Positions 1 through 9,196 of a stretch of 64,000 bases of DNA are shown in pieces (positions within the stretch are counted from its first letter, which is position 1; every line of letters begins with the position of its first letter). Under the pieces are notes generated by a model, which was not told where the DNA came from, did not search any database, and was given only the letters and a program-made list of their open reading frames with translations. Made by a program: the position numbers and the translations under genes. The stretch spans positions 10,351,749-10,415,748 of the forward strand of contig NZ_CP026498.1 in assembly GCF_002953255.1 (NCBI RefSeq), in the 5' to 3' direction. The stretch is from Streptomyces sp. CB01881 (GTDB lineage: Bacteria > Actinomycetota > Actinomycetes > Streptomycetales > Streptomycetaceae).

Positions 1-2
1 GG

Positions 3-563
3 CGGCGGTGGGTGGGGGTGCTGGCGGCGTGCAGCAGTTCGTCGACCAACGCGTCCCTCGCGACGTCGGGGCCGGCCTCGACGCTGAGCACGGCGCCGAA
101 CCCGTCGACGTTCTCGGGCGAGCCGCCGTCCGCGCTGGCCTCGACGGCGGAGTCGGCGCTGGCCTCGGTGTCGGCGGCCGCGGCCTCCGCCGCGGCCGCG
201 GCGGCGTCGTTCGAGGCGTCGGTCTCGGCCCAGGCCGTGGAGGCGCGGCAGAAGGCCGCGACGGCGCTCGGAACGCTGGAGAACGGCGGGAACGCGCTCG
301 GGGACGTCACGGTCACCGGGGTTCCGCGGGCGCAGACGGGCGGGCTGCACGCGGTCGTGGTGACCATCGTGAACAGCGGGATCAACACCGCCTCGTACGC
401 GGTGCAGGTCGACTTCACCGACACCAGCGGGAAGGCGGTGGACAGCTCGTTCGTCGGCGTCCAGGACCTCCCGGCCGGGGACAAGGCCCAGCCGATCGCC
501 TTCAGCAAGGCCCCCGCCGACCAGGTGCTGCTGCCCGTGGTCGTGAAGGCCCTGCGGTACTGA
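3..563 (+). CDS. Secreted lipoprotein, 5' end outside the window
   Basis: The reading frame is open from the first codon in the window, so the start and most of the signal peptide lie upstream. A lipobox (Leu-Ala-Ala-Cys, Cys codon at 30-32) is followed by Ser-rich sequence, as expected for a lipid-anchored exported protein. Next comes an Ala/Ser-rich stretch that could form a helix, then a beta-rich C-terminal half (about the last 90 residues) resembling a FxLYD-like extracellular beta-sandwich. I do not recognise a specific function. The GTG at 12 is an unlikely start because it would remove the signal peptide. The stop codon lies inside a terminator hairpin shared with the convergent nuclease gene. 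Confidence 0.7.
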   Translation, partial: RRWVGVLAACSSSSTNASLATSGPASTLSTAPNPSTFSGEPPSALASTAESALASVSAAAASAAAAAASFEASVSAQAVEARQKAATALGTLENGGNALGDVTVTGVPRAQTGGLHAVVVTIVNSGINTASYAVQVDFTDTSGKAVDSSFVGVQDLPAGDKAQPIAFSKAPADQVLLPVVVKALRY

Positions 564-598
564 CCCCGCCCCCCGGCGTGGGGTCGGTACCGCAGGGC
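549..598. terminator. Bidirectional terminator hairpin containing a stop codon
   Basis: A 12-bp arm (549-560) pairs with 587-598 and a further 6-bp arm (562-567) pairs with 580-585, around a 12-nt loop. The stem includes the TGA of the lipoprotein gene and ends just before the stop of the convergent nuclease gene, so it can serve both. Confidence 0.75.
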
Positions 599-611
599 GG
601 CACGGCGGGCG

Positions 612-2987
612 TTACGGCAGCGGGATGCGGACGACCTGCGGGTCGTGGTCGCTGAGCTGGGTCGGGAACTCGCTGTTGAGGTGGACGATGTCGTAGCCGT
701 ACGGCTTCGCCGCCAGGACACCGGAGATCAGGATGTGGTCCAGCACCTGGGAGTTGCCCTCGTACACGTAGGTGTAGCGCTCGCCGAGCGGGAGGGTGCG
801 GGGGAGGTCGACCAGGGAGCCGCCGGCCGTGAGCAGGTCGGCCGTCTGGGAGAACTCGAAGTCGTTGAGGTCGCCGAGCACGATGACCGCGGCGTTCGGG
901 TCGACGGCCAGGATCTGGTCGGTGAAGGACTTCACCACGGTGGCCTGGGCGTGCCGCTGGGTCTCGGAGGGGCGGGCGGGCTGCTGGTAGCGGCCGAACA
1001 GGGGCTGGTCGCCGCCCTTGGAGTTGAAGTGGTTGGCGATCACGAAGACCGGCTTGCCATTCCAGCGGAACTCGCCGGCCAGCGGCTTGCGGCTGGCGTT
1101 GAAGGCGGAGTTGGCGGGGTCGATCCGGCCGGGGGAGTAGGCGAGCGCGGGGGTGCCGGCGTTGTTGACGACGGAGTTGGCGGTGGTGGAGCCGGCGCCG
1201 GCGCGGTCGGTGAAGGTCAGACCGCGGTCGGTGCGGTAGAGGAAGACCTGGCGGATGTTGCCGCCGGGCTGGCCGCCGTCCTGGTCGTCCTGCGGGTTGA
1301 TCTGGCGGTAGGAGTACGCGGGGCCGCCGGCCGCGGTGATGGCGGCAGTGAGCTTGGCGAGGGTCTGGTCGGCGGCGACGACGCCGTTGTCGGTGGCGCC
1401 GCTGTTGTCCTGGATCTCCTCCAGGGCGACCAGGTCGGGCGACCTGAGGTTGCCGACGATGCCGGCGGCGAGGCCGTCGTACTTGCTCTGCGGGTCGCCC
1501 GGGGCGAGGTTCTCCACGTTGAACGTGGCGGCGGCCAGCTCGCCCGCGGCCGGCGCGGCGGTGGCCTCGGGTGCGGTGCCGCCCGGGGTGAGGGCGGGGG
1601 TGGCGGTGACCAGCAGCTTGAAGTTGCCGAAGGAGTAGTCGAGCACGCCGACGGTGGCACCGCTCAGGGTGTCGCCGACGGTGGCGGCGGCCGGGGTGGG
1701 GGCGAGCACGTCGTCGAGGATGACCCGCTCGGGGTTGGCGTCGTTCGCCTGGAGCAGGATGCCGCCCCGGGCGGTGCGGGTGGTGCTGCCCTGCGGGACG
1801 ACCGGGACCTCGCCGAACTTGCTGGTCGGGCCGACCACGGCCGCGTTGTCGAGCTCGACCCGCATGCCCTCCAGCGACTCCCAGAAGTCGAGGCCGTCGG
1901 TGGCGGGCTGGAAGGCGCCGGCGGTCTCGACGTCGCCGCTGGTGACGCCGGAGATGACCGTGGCGGGCGGCACCCGGCCGCCGGTGCCGACCAGGGTGGG
2001 CGCGGGCAGTGCGGCGTTGTGGGCGAGGACGGTGACGCTGGGGCCGGTCAGCTCGGTGACGGTGAGGTTGGTGGTGCCGCCGGTGCCGCCCGGGCGGAAC
2101 TCGCTCACCGTGCCGCCGACGGTCACCGAGTCGCCGACCGCGACGGTGGGGGCGGACGAGGTGTAGACGTAGACGGCCTCGCTGGTGGCCGGGTCGGCGT
2201 CCGGTGTCGGGTCCTGGTACCAGAAGCCGGCGGTGCCGACGGCCGTCACGACGCCGGGCACCGCGGAGACCGGGCGGCCGGCCAGCGGGGAGGTCCGGGC
2301 CGCGCCCTGGACGTCGTGTATTCGGGTGCCGCCGCCGCCCGTGCCGCCGCCGGTGGACGAGGAGCCCCGCGGGGCGGGCGCGGTGACGGCGAAGTCGGCC
2401 GCGTTGCTGTCGGTGTCGGTGGCGCCGCCGCCGGCCCGCAGCGCGGCGGTGGAGTTGGAGAGGTTGCCGGTCGGCGAGCCCTCGGCGGAACTGGCGGAGG
2501 AGCCGTAGCCGACGAAGTCCCGCACGCCGGGCTGGGTGGCGCAGCCCGAAGTGCACGTCAGCGCCGTGCCGTTGGTGACCAGGGCGATCTTGCCGGAGGT
2601 CGCGCTCAGTGCCAGCGTCCCGGTCGCGTCGGGGGTCGGCAGGGCCGCGCCCGTGCCGGCGCCGGCCGCCTCCTGGACGAGGTAGTACTTCCCGGGGGCG
2701 ATGGTGCCGGAGAGGGTGGTCCGGGACCAGGACGAGCCGCCGGCCGAGGCGTACTGCACCGTCCAGCCGGTGACGGTGACCGGTGCGGTGCCGCGGTTGT
2801 ACAACTCGATGAAGTCGTTGGCGTACGGGGCGCCGGAGTTGCCCCCGCCGCCGTACACCTGGCTGATCACGATGTCCGGCGACACCGCCTGCGCGGTGGC
2901 GGCCGGGAGGACCGGCAGTGCTCCCACCACGGCGGCGGCGGAAGCCACCGCGAGGGTGCGGAGCCGGACTCGATCGGTTTGCCGCAT
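612..2987 (-). CDS. ExeM/NucH-family extracellular endonuclease with lamin-tail domain
   Basis: A 791-residue secreted nuclease. An N-terminal signal peptide (about 1-35, ending in Ala-Gln-Ala) is followed by a lamin-tail (LTD) domain (about 36-165, with the IVISQVYGGGGNSG and FIELYNRG motifs), a Thr/Gly-rich linker, an OB-like middle region, and a C-terminal endonuclease/exonuclease/phosphatase domain (about 487-790). Active-site motifs of that superfamily are visible: FNVENL, the Glu of EEIQ, NHFNSK, GDLNDF and the terminal SDHDP. The family degrades extracellular DNA, probably for phosphate or nucleoside scavenging. AGGAGG stands 7 nt before the ATG, which fixes the start. The 5' leader contains three 14-bp direct repeats. 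Confidence 0.92.
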   Translation of the reverse strand: MRQTDRVRLRTLAVASAAAVVGALPVLPAATAQAVSPDIVISQVYGGGGNSGAPYANDFIELYNRGTAPVTVTGWTVQYASAGGSSWSRTTLSGTIAPGKYYLVQEAAGAGTGAALPTPDATGTLALSATSGKIALVTNGTALTCTSGCATQPGVRDFVGYGSSASSAEGSPTGNLSNSTAALRAGGGATDTDSNAADFAVTAPAPRGSSSTGGGTGGGGTRIHDVQGAARTSPLAGRPVSAVPGVVTAVGTAGFWYQDPTPDADPATSEAVYVYTSSAPTVAVGDSVTVGGTVSEFRPGGTGGTTNLTVTELTGPSVTVLAHNAALPAPTLVGTGGRVPPATVISGVTSGDVETAGAFQPATDGLDFWESLEGMRVELDNAAVVGPTSKFGEVPVVPQGSTTRTARGGILLQANDANPERVILDDVLAPTPAAATVGDTLSGATVGVLDYSFGNFKLLVTATPALTPGGTAPEATAAPAAGELAAATFNVENLAPGDPQSKYDGLAAGIVGNLRSPDLVALEEIQDNSGATDNGVVAADQTLAKLTAAITAAGGPAYSYRQINPQDDQDGGQPGGNIRQVFLYRTDRGLTFTDRAGAGSTTANSVVNNAGTPALAYSPGRIDPANSAFNASRKPLAGEFRWNGKPVFVIANHFNSKGGDQPLFGRYQQPARPSETQRHAQATVVKSFTDQILAVDPNAAVIVLGDLNDFEFSQTADLLTAGGSLVDLPRTLPLGERYTYVYEGNSQVLDHILISGVLAAKPYGYDIVHLNSEFPTQLSDHDPQVVRIPLP

Positions 2988-3018
2988 GGGCTTTCCTCCT
3001 GATGGTCCTGACGGGCGG

Positions 3019-3077
3019 ACGGTCTGACGGGCGGTGATGCCCGGGCGGTGATGTCCGGGCGGTGATGTCCGGGCGGT
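3019..3077. repeat. 14-bp direct repeats in the nuclease leader
   Basis: Three near-identical copies of a unit close to CGGGCGGTGATGTC lie head to tail, with a fourth partial copy, between the putative promoter region and the start of the nuclease gene. They could bind a regulator or simply be a slippage product. Confidence 0.6.
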
Positions 3078-3234
3078 GCGTGTCTAACAGCGCCACCCGT
3101 GCCATACCGCGCGCTGCGGCCGACGACCAGACGTACAGCGGGAGAACAGTCAGGGCGTCATGTCCGCACCAAGAAGGTTCGGGCGCCCGTCGACGCGGCA
3201 CCGGAGGGCGGGCGCGTCCGCGGCGGCATCCCTC

Positions 3235-3263
3235 TTGTCGGGCGGGCTACCGGTCGGTAATCC
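3235..3263 (+). promoter_or_regulatory. Candidate promoter with overlapping palindrome
   Basis: TTGTCG and TAATCC are separated by 17 bp upstream of the hydrolase gene, and a palindrome TACCG-GT-CGGTA (3248-3259) overlaps the spacer and -10 region. This is the geometry of an operator for a dimeric repressor, but no regulator gene is adjacent. The -10 match is weak. Confidence 0.35.
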
Positions 3264-3313
3264 TTGCTGGCATCGCGAATCCCTGCTGACATCGCGTCCA
3301 ACAGAGGAGCCCC

Positions 3314-4183
3314 ATGCCCGCCGACGTCACCTTCCCGCTGCCCGCCCCGCACGGCCCGGGGGAGGTGACCGTGCGCCACCGGCGGCTCGGCGCCGGGAGC
3401 CCGCTCCTGCTGCTGCACGGCATCGGCCACCACTGGCAGGCCTGGGAGCCGGTCCTGCCCGCACTCGCCGAGCGGCACGAGGTGATCGCCGTCGACCTGC
3501 CGGGCTTCGGCGCCTCGCCCGCCCTGCCACCGGGCGTGCCGTACGGGGTGGACGCGGTGGTCCCGGTGCTCGGACGGCTCTGCACGGAGCTCGGCATCGA
3601 ACGGCCGCACGTCGCCGGGAACTCGCTCGGCGGGCTGCTGGCCCTCGGGCTCGGCCGGGCCGGGCTGGCCCGCTCGGTGACGGCACTGGCACCCGCCGGC
3701 TTCTGGACGGAGACCGAGCGCCGCTACGCCTACACCGTGTTGGGCGGCATGCGCGTCGGCGCGCGCGTGCTGCCGCAGGCGGTCGTCGAACGGCTCGCCC
3801 GCTCCGCCGCCGGCCGGGCGCTGCTGGTCTCCACCATCTACGCCCGCCCGGCCCGCCGGGACGCCGCCGCGGCGGCCGCCGAGACCGGGGCACTGCGCGC
3901 GGCGACGGGCTTCGAACCCACCCTGGCGGCCGGCCGCGGCCTGCGCTTCACCGGGGACCTCTCGGCCCTCCCGGTCACCGTCGCCTGGGGCACCCGGGAC
4001 CGCATCCTGCTGCGCCGTCAGGGCGTCCGCGCGCTGCACGAGCTGTCGGACGCCCGGCTGGTCCGGCTGCCGGGCTGCGGCCACGTGCCGATGAGCGACG
4101 ACCCGGAGCTGGTCGCCCGGGTGATCCTGGACACCTGCGCACAGGTGGAGGAGGAGGCCGGGCGGGTCAGTCCGTCAGCGTGA
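3314..4183 (+). CDS. Alpha/beta-fold hydrolase
   Basis: A 289-residue hydrolase of the alpha/beta superfamily. The oxyanion-hole motif LLLHGIGHHW is near residue 32-41, the nucleophile elbow GNSLGG has Ser104, the probable acid is the Asp of WGTRD (about 229), and the catalytic His is in CGHVPM (about 257). No signal peptide is present, so it is cytoplasmic. Substrate cannot be told; the family includes C-C hydrolases, esterases and haloalkane-type enzymes. A GAGGAG ribosome site precedes the ATG. The 3' end overlaps the convergent F420 enzyme gene by 17 bp. Confidence 0.88.
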   Translation: MPADVTFPLPAPHGPGEVTVRHRRLGAGSPLLLLHGIGHHWQAWEPVLPALAERHEVIAVDLPGFGASPALPPGVPYGVDAVVPVLGRLCTELGIERPHVAGNSLGGLLALGLGRAGLARSVTALAPAGFWTETERRYAYTVLGGMRVGARVLPQAVVERLARSAAGRALLVSTIYARPARRDAAAAAAETGALRAATGFEPTLAAGRGLRFTGDLSALPVTVAWGTRDRILLRRQGVRALHELSDARLVRLPGCGHVPMSDDPELVARVILDTCAQVEEEAGRVSPSA

Positions 4184-4601
4184 TCCGGATCCCGACGGTG
4201 CCGCGGTCGCCGCGCCGCAGCCGGCTCCCGAGCAGGGTGACCACGCCCAGCAGGCCGTACTTCTGCCGCAGCAGGGTCCGGTAGGCGGCGGTCCGCTCGG
4301 GGCCGAGGATCTCGGCGGTGGCCGGGTACTGCTCGCCGGTCGGCCGGCCCTTGACGTCGCAGGGGCCGACCAGGACGTCCGCGCGGTTGCGGATGCGCTT
4401 GACCTTCCAGGAGTCCGTGACGGTCCACACGCCCAGCGCGTCGCCGTCGCGGACCACCCAGACCGGGGTGGGTACGCCGGTGCCGTCCTTCTTGTAGGTG
4501 GTCACCAGCAGGTAGCTGCCGGAGGAGAGGCGGACCAGGCGCTCCAGCCGCTCCCGCGAGGCGGGATCGGGAGTGGCGGGGTCGGGCGTCGCGTCGTTCA
4601 T
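4167..4601 (-). CDS. PPOX-class F420-dependent oxidoreductase
   Basis: A 144-residue split-barrel protein of the PPOX (pyridoxamine 5'-phosphate oxidase-like) class. Motifs typical of the F420-binding actinobacterial subgroup are YLLVTTYKKDGTGVPTPVWVV near residue 30-50, the WTVTDSWKVKRIRNR segment, and the VLVGPCDVKGRP loop. Such enzymes reduce substrates with reduced cofactor F420 in the cytoplasm. The ATG at 4601 was chosen because the upstream in-frame extension is Arg/Pro-rich and has no counterpart in the family. Confidence 0.87.
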   Translation of the reverse strand: MNDATPDPATPDPASRERLERLVRLSSGSYLLVTTYKKDGTGVPTPVWVVRDGDALGVWTVTDSWKVKRIRNRADVLVGPCDVKGRPTGEQYPATAEILGPERTAAYRTLLRQKYGLLGVVTLLGSRLRRGDRGTVGIRITLTD

Positions 4602-4705
4602 GGCGGGAAGTCTAGGGGGTGTTCGAGGCACCTCCCGCCCGTCGTCCCGCGGCCCGCCCGGCTCGCGGCCCACGGCCCGCCCGGCGGTGGCCGGGCGGGG
4701 TTCCG

Positions 4706-6550
4706 TCAGGGGGTGACGACGGGGAACGCCGGGTCGGCCTTGGTGACGACCGCGAACAGCCGCGTCAGGAGCCCCGGGTCACCCTCGTGCCCGATCCCGT
4801 CGAGGCCCTGGCCGGCCAGCAGTCCGAGCAGCCGCGGTTTGTCGAGCGTGAGGGTCAGCCCCGCCGCCGACTTCGGGGCCTCGCCGGCCGGGTGGGAGCG
4901 GTGGGTCAGCGCGCCGTTGTGCAGCGTCAGCCGGTACCGCCGCTGCTCGTCCGTCAGCACGAGGTCGATGGTGAGGTCCTCGTCCCAGGCGCGCGGGCCG
5001 TCGATCCGGACGGCCACCGAGTCGAGCAGCATCTCGACGGTGAGAGCCGCCGTCATCTCCGGGTTGCTCGGGTCGACGGCCGAGACCTTGACGCCCTGGC
5101 GCAGCTCCTGCGCCCCGGCCAGGTAGAAGTTGCGCCAGGTGCCGTTCTCCGCGCCCCGGCCGAGCCGGGTGTTGACGGCGGCCAGCGCCTCCTTCGCCGC
5201 GGTGTCGGCGGGGTCGGCGAAGACGACGTGGTTGAGCAGGGTTGCGGCGAACCGGAGGTCCCCGGCGTCCGCGTAGGCGCGCGCCTTGCCGAGGACGGCG
5301 TCCGCCCCGCCGGCCACCTCGACGTACCGCTGCGCCAGCTCGGCCGGCGGGTGCTCCCACAGGTGGGCCGGGTTGCCGTCGAACCAGCCGAGGTAGCGCT
5401 GGTAGACCGCCTTCACGTTGTGGTTGAGCGAGCCGTAGTAGCCGCGGGCGTGCCAGCGCCGTTCGAGTGCGGGCGGCAGCCGCAGCTCCTCGGCGATCTC
5501 CGGACCGGTGGGGCCGTCGTTGAGCCGGCGCAGGGTCTGGTCGTGCAGGTAGGCGTAGAGGTCGCGCTGCTCGGTCAGGAAGGCGGCGACGTTGTCCCGG
5601 CCCCAGGTCGGCCAGTGGTGGGAGGCGAACGCGACGTCGTACCGCCCGTCGAACAGGTCGATCGCCTCGTCCAGGTAGCGGCCCCAGATCCGGGCGTCGC
5701 GGACGACCGCGCCGCGCAACGTCAGCACGTTGTGCAGGTTGTGGGTGGCGTTCTCGGCCAGGCAGAGCGCCCGCAGCTCCGGGAAGAGGAAGTTCATCTC
5801 GGCCGGGGCCTCGGTGCCGGGCGTGAGCTGGAAGAGCATCCGCACGCCGTCGACGGTCTCCTCCTGCCCCGTGCGGGTGATGTCCACCGTGGGCGGGAAC
5901 AGGGTGATGGTGCCGTTCGAGGTGGCGCTGCCGAGGCCGACCCCGATCTGCCCGTCGGGGGCCCTGGGCAGGTCGTTGCCGTACATGAAACCGGCCCGGC
6001 GCACCATGGCGTTGCCCGCGTAGACGGTCTCGCTGACCGCGTGCTCCAGGAAGCCGGCCGGGGCCAGGACGGGGACGCCCTCCTCGGAGCCGTGCGGCAG
6101 GACACCGCGGGCGCCGCCGAAGTGGTCGGCGTGCGAGTGGGTGTACACCAGGCCGGTCACCGGACGGTCGCCGCGGTGCTCGCGGTAGAGGGCGAGCGCG
6201 GCGGCGGCCGTCTCGGTGGAGATCAGCGGGTCGATCACGACGACCCCTCGCTCGCCCTCGATCAGCGTCATGTTGGAGAGGTCCAGGCCGCGCACCTGGT
6301 AGACGCGGTCGGCGACCTTGTACAGGCCCTGGCGGGCGCAGAGCCGGGACTGCCGCCACAGACTCGGGTGGGCGGTGTCCGGGCAGTCGGCCCTGAGGAA
6401 GTCGTAGGCGTCGTTGTCCCAGACCACCCGTCCGTCGGCGGCCCTGACCACCCCGGGGACCAGGGCCCCGAGGAAACCCCGGTCGGCGTCGGCGAAGTCG
6501 GTGGTGTCCTCGAAGGGCGGGGCGGTGTCGTCGAACGGCAGGGCTGTCAT
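4706..6550 (-). CDS. Alkyl/aryl-sulfatase, metallo-beta-lactamase fold
   Basis: A 614-residue SdsA1/BDS1-like alkyl sulfatase. The metal-binding motif THSHADHFGG is at about 137-146, in a metallo-beta-lactamase domain starting with the LSNMTLIEGERGVVVIDPL strand. The helical dimerisation domain (about 380-500) and the C-terminal SCP2-like lipid-binding domain follow. The family hydrolyses primary alkyl sulfates such as SDS to alcohol and sulfate for sulfur or carbon supply. No signal peptide is obvious. The start at 6550 has GGAG six nt upstream; a longer in-frame extension only covers short direct repeats and is rejected. Confidence 0.92.
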   Translation of the reverse strand: MTALPFDDTAPPFEDTTDFADADRGFLGALVPGVVRAADGRVVWDNDAYDFLRADCPDTAHPSLWRQSRLCARQGLYKVADRVYQVRGLDLSNMTLIEGERGVVVIDPLISTETAAAALALYREHRGDRPVTGLVYTHSHADHFGGARGVLPHGSEEGVPVLAPAGFLEHAVSETVYAGNAMVRRAGFMYGNDLPRAPDGQIGVGLGSATSNGTITLFPPTVDITRTGQEETVDGVRMLFQLTPGTEAPAEMNFLFPELRALCLAENATHNLHNVLTLRGAVVRDARIWGRYLDEAIDLFDGRYDVAFASHHWPTWGRDNVAAFLTEQRDLYAYLHDQTLRRLNDGPTGPEIAEELRLPPALERRWHARGYYGSLNHNVKAVYQRYLGWFDGNPAHLWEHPPAELAQRYVEVAGGADAVLGKARAYADAGDLRFAATLLNHVVFADPADTAAKEALAAVNTRLGRGAENGTWRNFYLAGAQELRQGVKVSAVDPSNPEMTAALTVEMLLDSVAVRIDGPRAWDEDLTIDLVLTDEQRRYRLTLHNGALTHRSHPAGEAPKSAAGLTLTLDKPRLLGLLAGQGLDGIGHEGDPGLLTRLFAVVTKADPAFPVVTP

Positions 6551-6559
6551 CCGCCGCTC

Positions 6560-6625
6560 CGTTTCCAGGCGGGGAGGGGTTTCCAGGCGGGGGGTTTCCA
6601 TACAGGGGGTTTCCAGGCGGGGAGG
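6560..6625. repeat. Short direct repeats (TTTCCAGGCGGGG) upstream of the alkyl sulfatase
   Basis: Three exact copies of TTTCCAGGCGGGG and one diverged copy sit just upstream of the sulfatase start. On the coding strand they lie in the leader or promoter-proximal region. Function unknown. Confidence 0.55.
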
Positions 6626-6726
6626 GCCGGGGCCCGGACGGGAGGACCGGGGGCGGCCCGCACACTGCGCCATCAGAACACCGCTCGGCGAACCGTGCAC
6701 TTCGGCCGGACGGGTGCGGCCGGACG

Positions 6727-7512
6727 TCACCAGAACTGCGCCAGCGTGCTCTGCTTGAACGGGTTCGGGCTCACACAGAGGTCACCCGCGAACGGCCGGT
6801 CCAGCACCAGGACCAGCAGCAGGCTGAACCCGATCAGCCCCGCCAGCGACCCCACGAACAGCAGGCGCATCCGCCGGTTGCGGATGCCGTAGATGAAGGT
6901 CAGCGGCAGGATCACCAGTGCGCCGCCGATGACCAGCAGTCAGAGCAGCGGCGGCAGCGACAGTCGGCTGTCGGCGATCCGGGCCCGGCGCTGCGCGACG
7001 GTGTCGTTCAGGCTGTTGAGGGCCTCGCCGTAGAAGGCCTGTTCGGTCTGGGTCTGCGGCTCGAACTCGCGCAGCGCCTGGTACATCGCCTCCATTCGTT
7101 CGGCCGTCCGGGCGAAGTCGCCGCACCCCTCGCGCATCAGCGGCCACTGTTCCTCGACCACGGCGTGCACGTAGTTGCCGACCGCCGTGTTGACGGCGGC
7201 CTGGTGTTCGGGAGGGAACGCCTTGGCGTCGCGGACGATCTGGGAGACCGCCGTCGCCTCGCCGGCGACCACGCTCTGGGTCTCCTCCAACTGCGTCCAG
7301 AGGTTGACGATGACGAAGGCCAGGATGATCCCGTAGATCGCGCCGAACATGCCGAGCACCACGCCGACCATCTCGTTGTGCTCACCCTCGGCCAGGGCCG
7401 GGTGCCGCCGGTAGGCGAGCAGGCTGCCGACGGCGGCGAGCGCGACGAAGCCGCCGACCACCACCACGGTCAGCCCCACGGTCGAGAAGTGGTTGAGCAG
7501 CCAGAGTTCCAC
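6727..7512 (-). pseudogene. DUF4239 (bestrophin-like) membrane protein broken by an in-frame TGA
   Basis: Both halves of a DUF4239 protein lie in the same frame, separated only by a TGA at 6940-6942. The first part (190 residues, GTG start after GAGGGAG) has two N-terminal membrane helices, including the conserved GMFGAIYGIILAFVIVNLW segment, then a soluble helical region. The part after the stop supplies the last two helices (LVIGGALVILPL and the LAGLIGFSLLLVLVLDRPFAG region). The expected residue after LPPLL is Trp, so the lesion looks like TGG to TGA. Full length would be 261 residues, normal for the family. Without readthrough the protein would lack its final two helices. A sequencing error is possible. 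Confidence 0.8.
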
Positions 7513-7536
7513 GCGCGCTCCCTCGGACCCGGCCGG

Positions 7537-8964
7537 TCAGCGGGAGCGCCGGGCCCGCTGCCGGGCCGCCACGACGTGGGCGCGGACGGAGCGGGCGAGC
7601 CGCCGCCGGCGCCGGCCGCCCACCGCCGTCGCTCCGCCCAGCGCGGTGGCCCCGGCCCGGGGGTACGCGACCGGCACCTGCACGGCCTCCGCGGCCACCG
7701 GCCGGAGCCGGCGCCGGCCACGGGCCCGGCCGGCCGCCCAGAGCGCCAGCGCCCCGCACAGGGCGACGGCGGTCCAGCCGGCCGGGCCGAGCGCGTGGTG
7801 GGCCTGCTCGACCGCCCGTGGCAGCCCGCCGGACGCCGGGACCTCGCCGGCGGGTGCGGAGGCGACCGCCTCCTCCACCAGGTGCCCGACCGGCTCGACC
7901 TTGCCCGCCGCCGCGAACCCCCAGTCCAGCAGGCTCGCCGCCTCGTCGTACACCTTCGCCTGCGACTCCGGGTGCATCACCGTCACCAGCAGCGTGCGGC
8001 CGCCGCGTTCGGCGGCACCCGTGAAGGTGGCCCCGGCGTTCGAGGTGTAACCGTTCTTCACCCCGATCAGCCCCGGGTACTTGCCGAGCAGCCGATCGGT
8101 GTTGGCGATGTCGAAGGCCGTCCGCTGCCCGGTCGTCTTGTCGACACCCCCGGGGAAGCGCGCCGTGCGGGTGGAGCAGTAGGCACGGAAGTCGTTGTTG
8201 CGCAGCCCGGCGCGGGCGAACAGCGTCAGGTCGTAGGCCGAGGACACCTGTCCGTCCTGGTCGTAGCCCTCGGGGGAGACCACGTGGGTGTCCCGGGCCT
8301 GGAGGGACAGCGCGCGGGCCTGCATCTGGGCGACGGTCTGCGCCAGCCCGCCGTTCATGTGGGAGAGGACGTGCACCGCGTCGTTGCCGGAGCTGAGGAA
8401 GACGCCCCGCCAGAGGTCGTCCACCCGGTACGGCAGGTTCTCCTTGATGCCGACCAGACTGCTGCCCTCCCCGAGGTCGGCCAGCTCGGACGGTGCCACC
8501 TGGTGCTCCAGCGAGCGGTCGAACTTGGGCAGCACGGTGTCCGCGAACAGCATCTTCAGCGTGCTGGCCGGCGGCAGCGGCACGTGCGCGTTGCGCGCCG
8601 CCAGCACCTCGCCGGTGGCCGCGTCCGCCACCAGCCAGGACCGCCCGGTCAGCTCCGCGGGCAGCGCGGGCGCCCCGGCCAGCGGAGCCACCTGCACGGC
8701 CGGCCGTCCCAGCCGCTCGCCGCCGACCACGGCGGCCGCGTCCTGCGCGACGGCCGCCGGCGCGGTGACGGCCGGCGCGGTGACGGCGAGGACCAGCGCG
8801 GTGGCGGCGAGGAGCCGTGGGGCGACGGCGCAGGTCGCGGCCGCCCTCCTGACGTGGTGTGACCCCTGCGGCACCGGGACCGGCTGCGCCGTTGTCCGTC
8901 GCACCGAGCCCTGCTGCGCTGCTGTCTGCCGCACGGACCTCTGCTGCACTGACCTTGGCTGCAC
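7537..8964 (-). CDS. D-alanyl-D-alanine carboxypeptidase (penicillin-binding protein, S11 family)
   Basis: A serine-type D,D-carboxypeptidase that trims peptidoglycan stem peptides outside the membrane. The three S11 motifs are present: SxxK as STLK in PPASTLKMLFAD, SxN as SGNDA, and KTG-equivalent as KNG in GVKNGYTSNAG. A hydrophobic signal segment (LLAATALVLAVTAPAV) precedes the catalytic domain, and a membrane helix (TAVALCGALALWAA) followed by an Arg-rich tail anchors the C-terminus. The start is uncertain: the open frame extends to 9114. GTG 8964 is preferred because a TACGTT hexamer sits 6 nt upstream, as for other leaderless genes here; GTG at 8904 or 8874 would give a shorter, more usual signal peptide. 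Confidence 0.85.
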   Translation of the reverse strand: MQPRSVQQRSVRQTAAQQGSVRRTTAQPVPVPQGSHHVRRAAATCAVAPRLLAATALVLAVTAPAVTAPAAVAQDAAAVVGGERLGRPAVQVAPLAGAPALPAELTGRSWLVADAATGEVLAARNAHVPLPPASTLKMLFADTVLPKFDRSLEHQVAPSELADLGEGSSLVGIKENLPYRVDDLWRGVFLSSGNDAVHVLSHMNGGLAQTVAQMQARALSLQARDTHVVSPEGYDQDGQVSSAYDLTLFARAGLRNNDFRAYCSTRTARFPGGVDKTTGQRTAFDIANTDRLLGKYPGLIGVKNGYTSNAGATFTGAAERGGRTLLVTVMHPESQAKVYDEAASLLDWGFAAAGKVEPVGHLVEEAVASAPAGEVPASGGLPRAVEQAHHALGPAGWTAVALCGALALWAAGRARGRRRLRPVAAEAVQVPVAYPRAGATALGGATAVGGRRRRRLARSVRAHVVAARQRARRSR

Positions 8965-9196
8965 ACGGCGAACGTACCTGCGCCACCGCCGGGCCGCCGC
9001 GCCCGCTGCTCCGTCCGGGCCCTCCGGAGGCTGCCGTCCCGCGCCGGGGAGCTGGTAGCGTGCCGGACATGTTCCTCCCCCGTGTCTAGGCGACCCGCCG
9101 CGACCGCGTCCCACCGCCGGGCGCGGCGCATCGGTGTCCCCGCACGCCCGCGGGCACGGCTGCGCGCCGGGCCCGCCTCCACCGAGGAACGTTCCC

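Noticed and set aside
502..3201. Long antisense and alternative frames over the secreted nuclease (including 645-3002 on the plus strand)
   Set aside because: GC-rich shadows: Arg/Pro/Gly or Val/Gly-rich composition, no domains, no ribosome site, overlap a gene with clear motifs.
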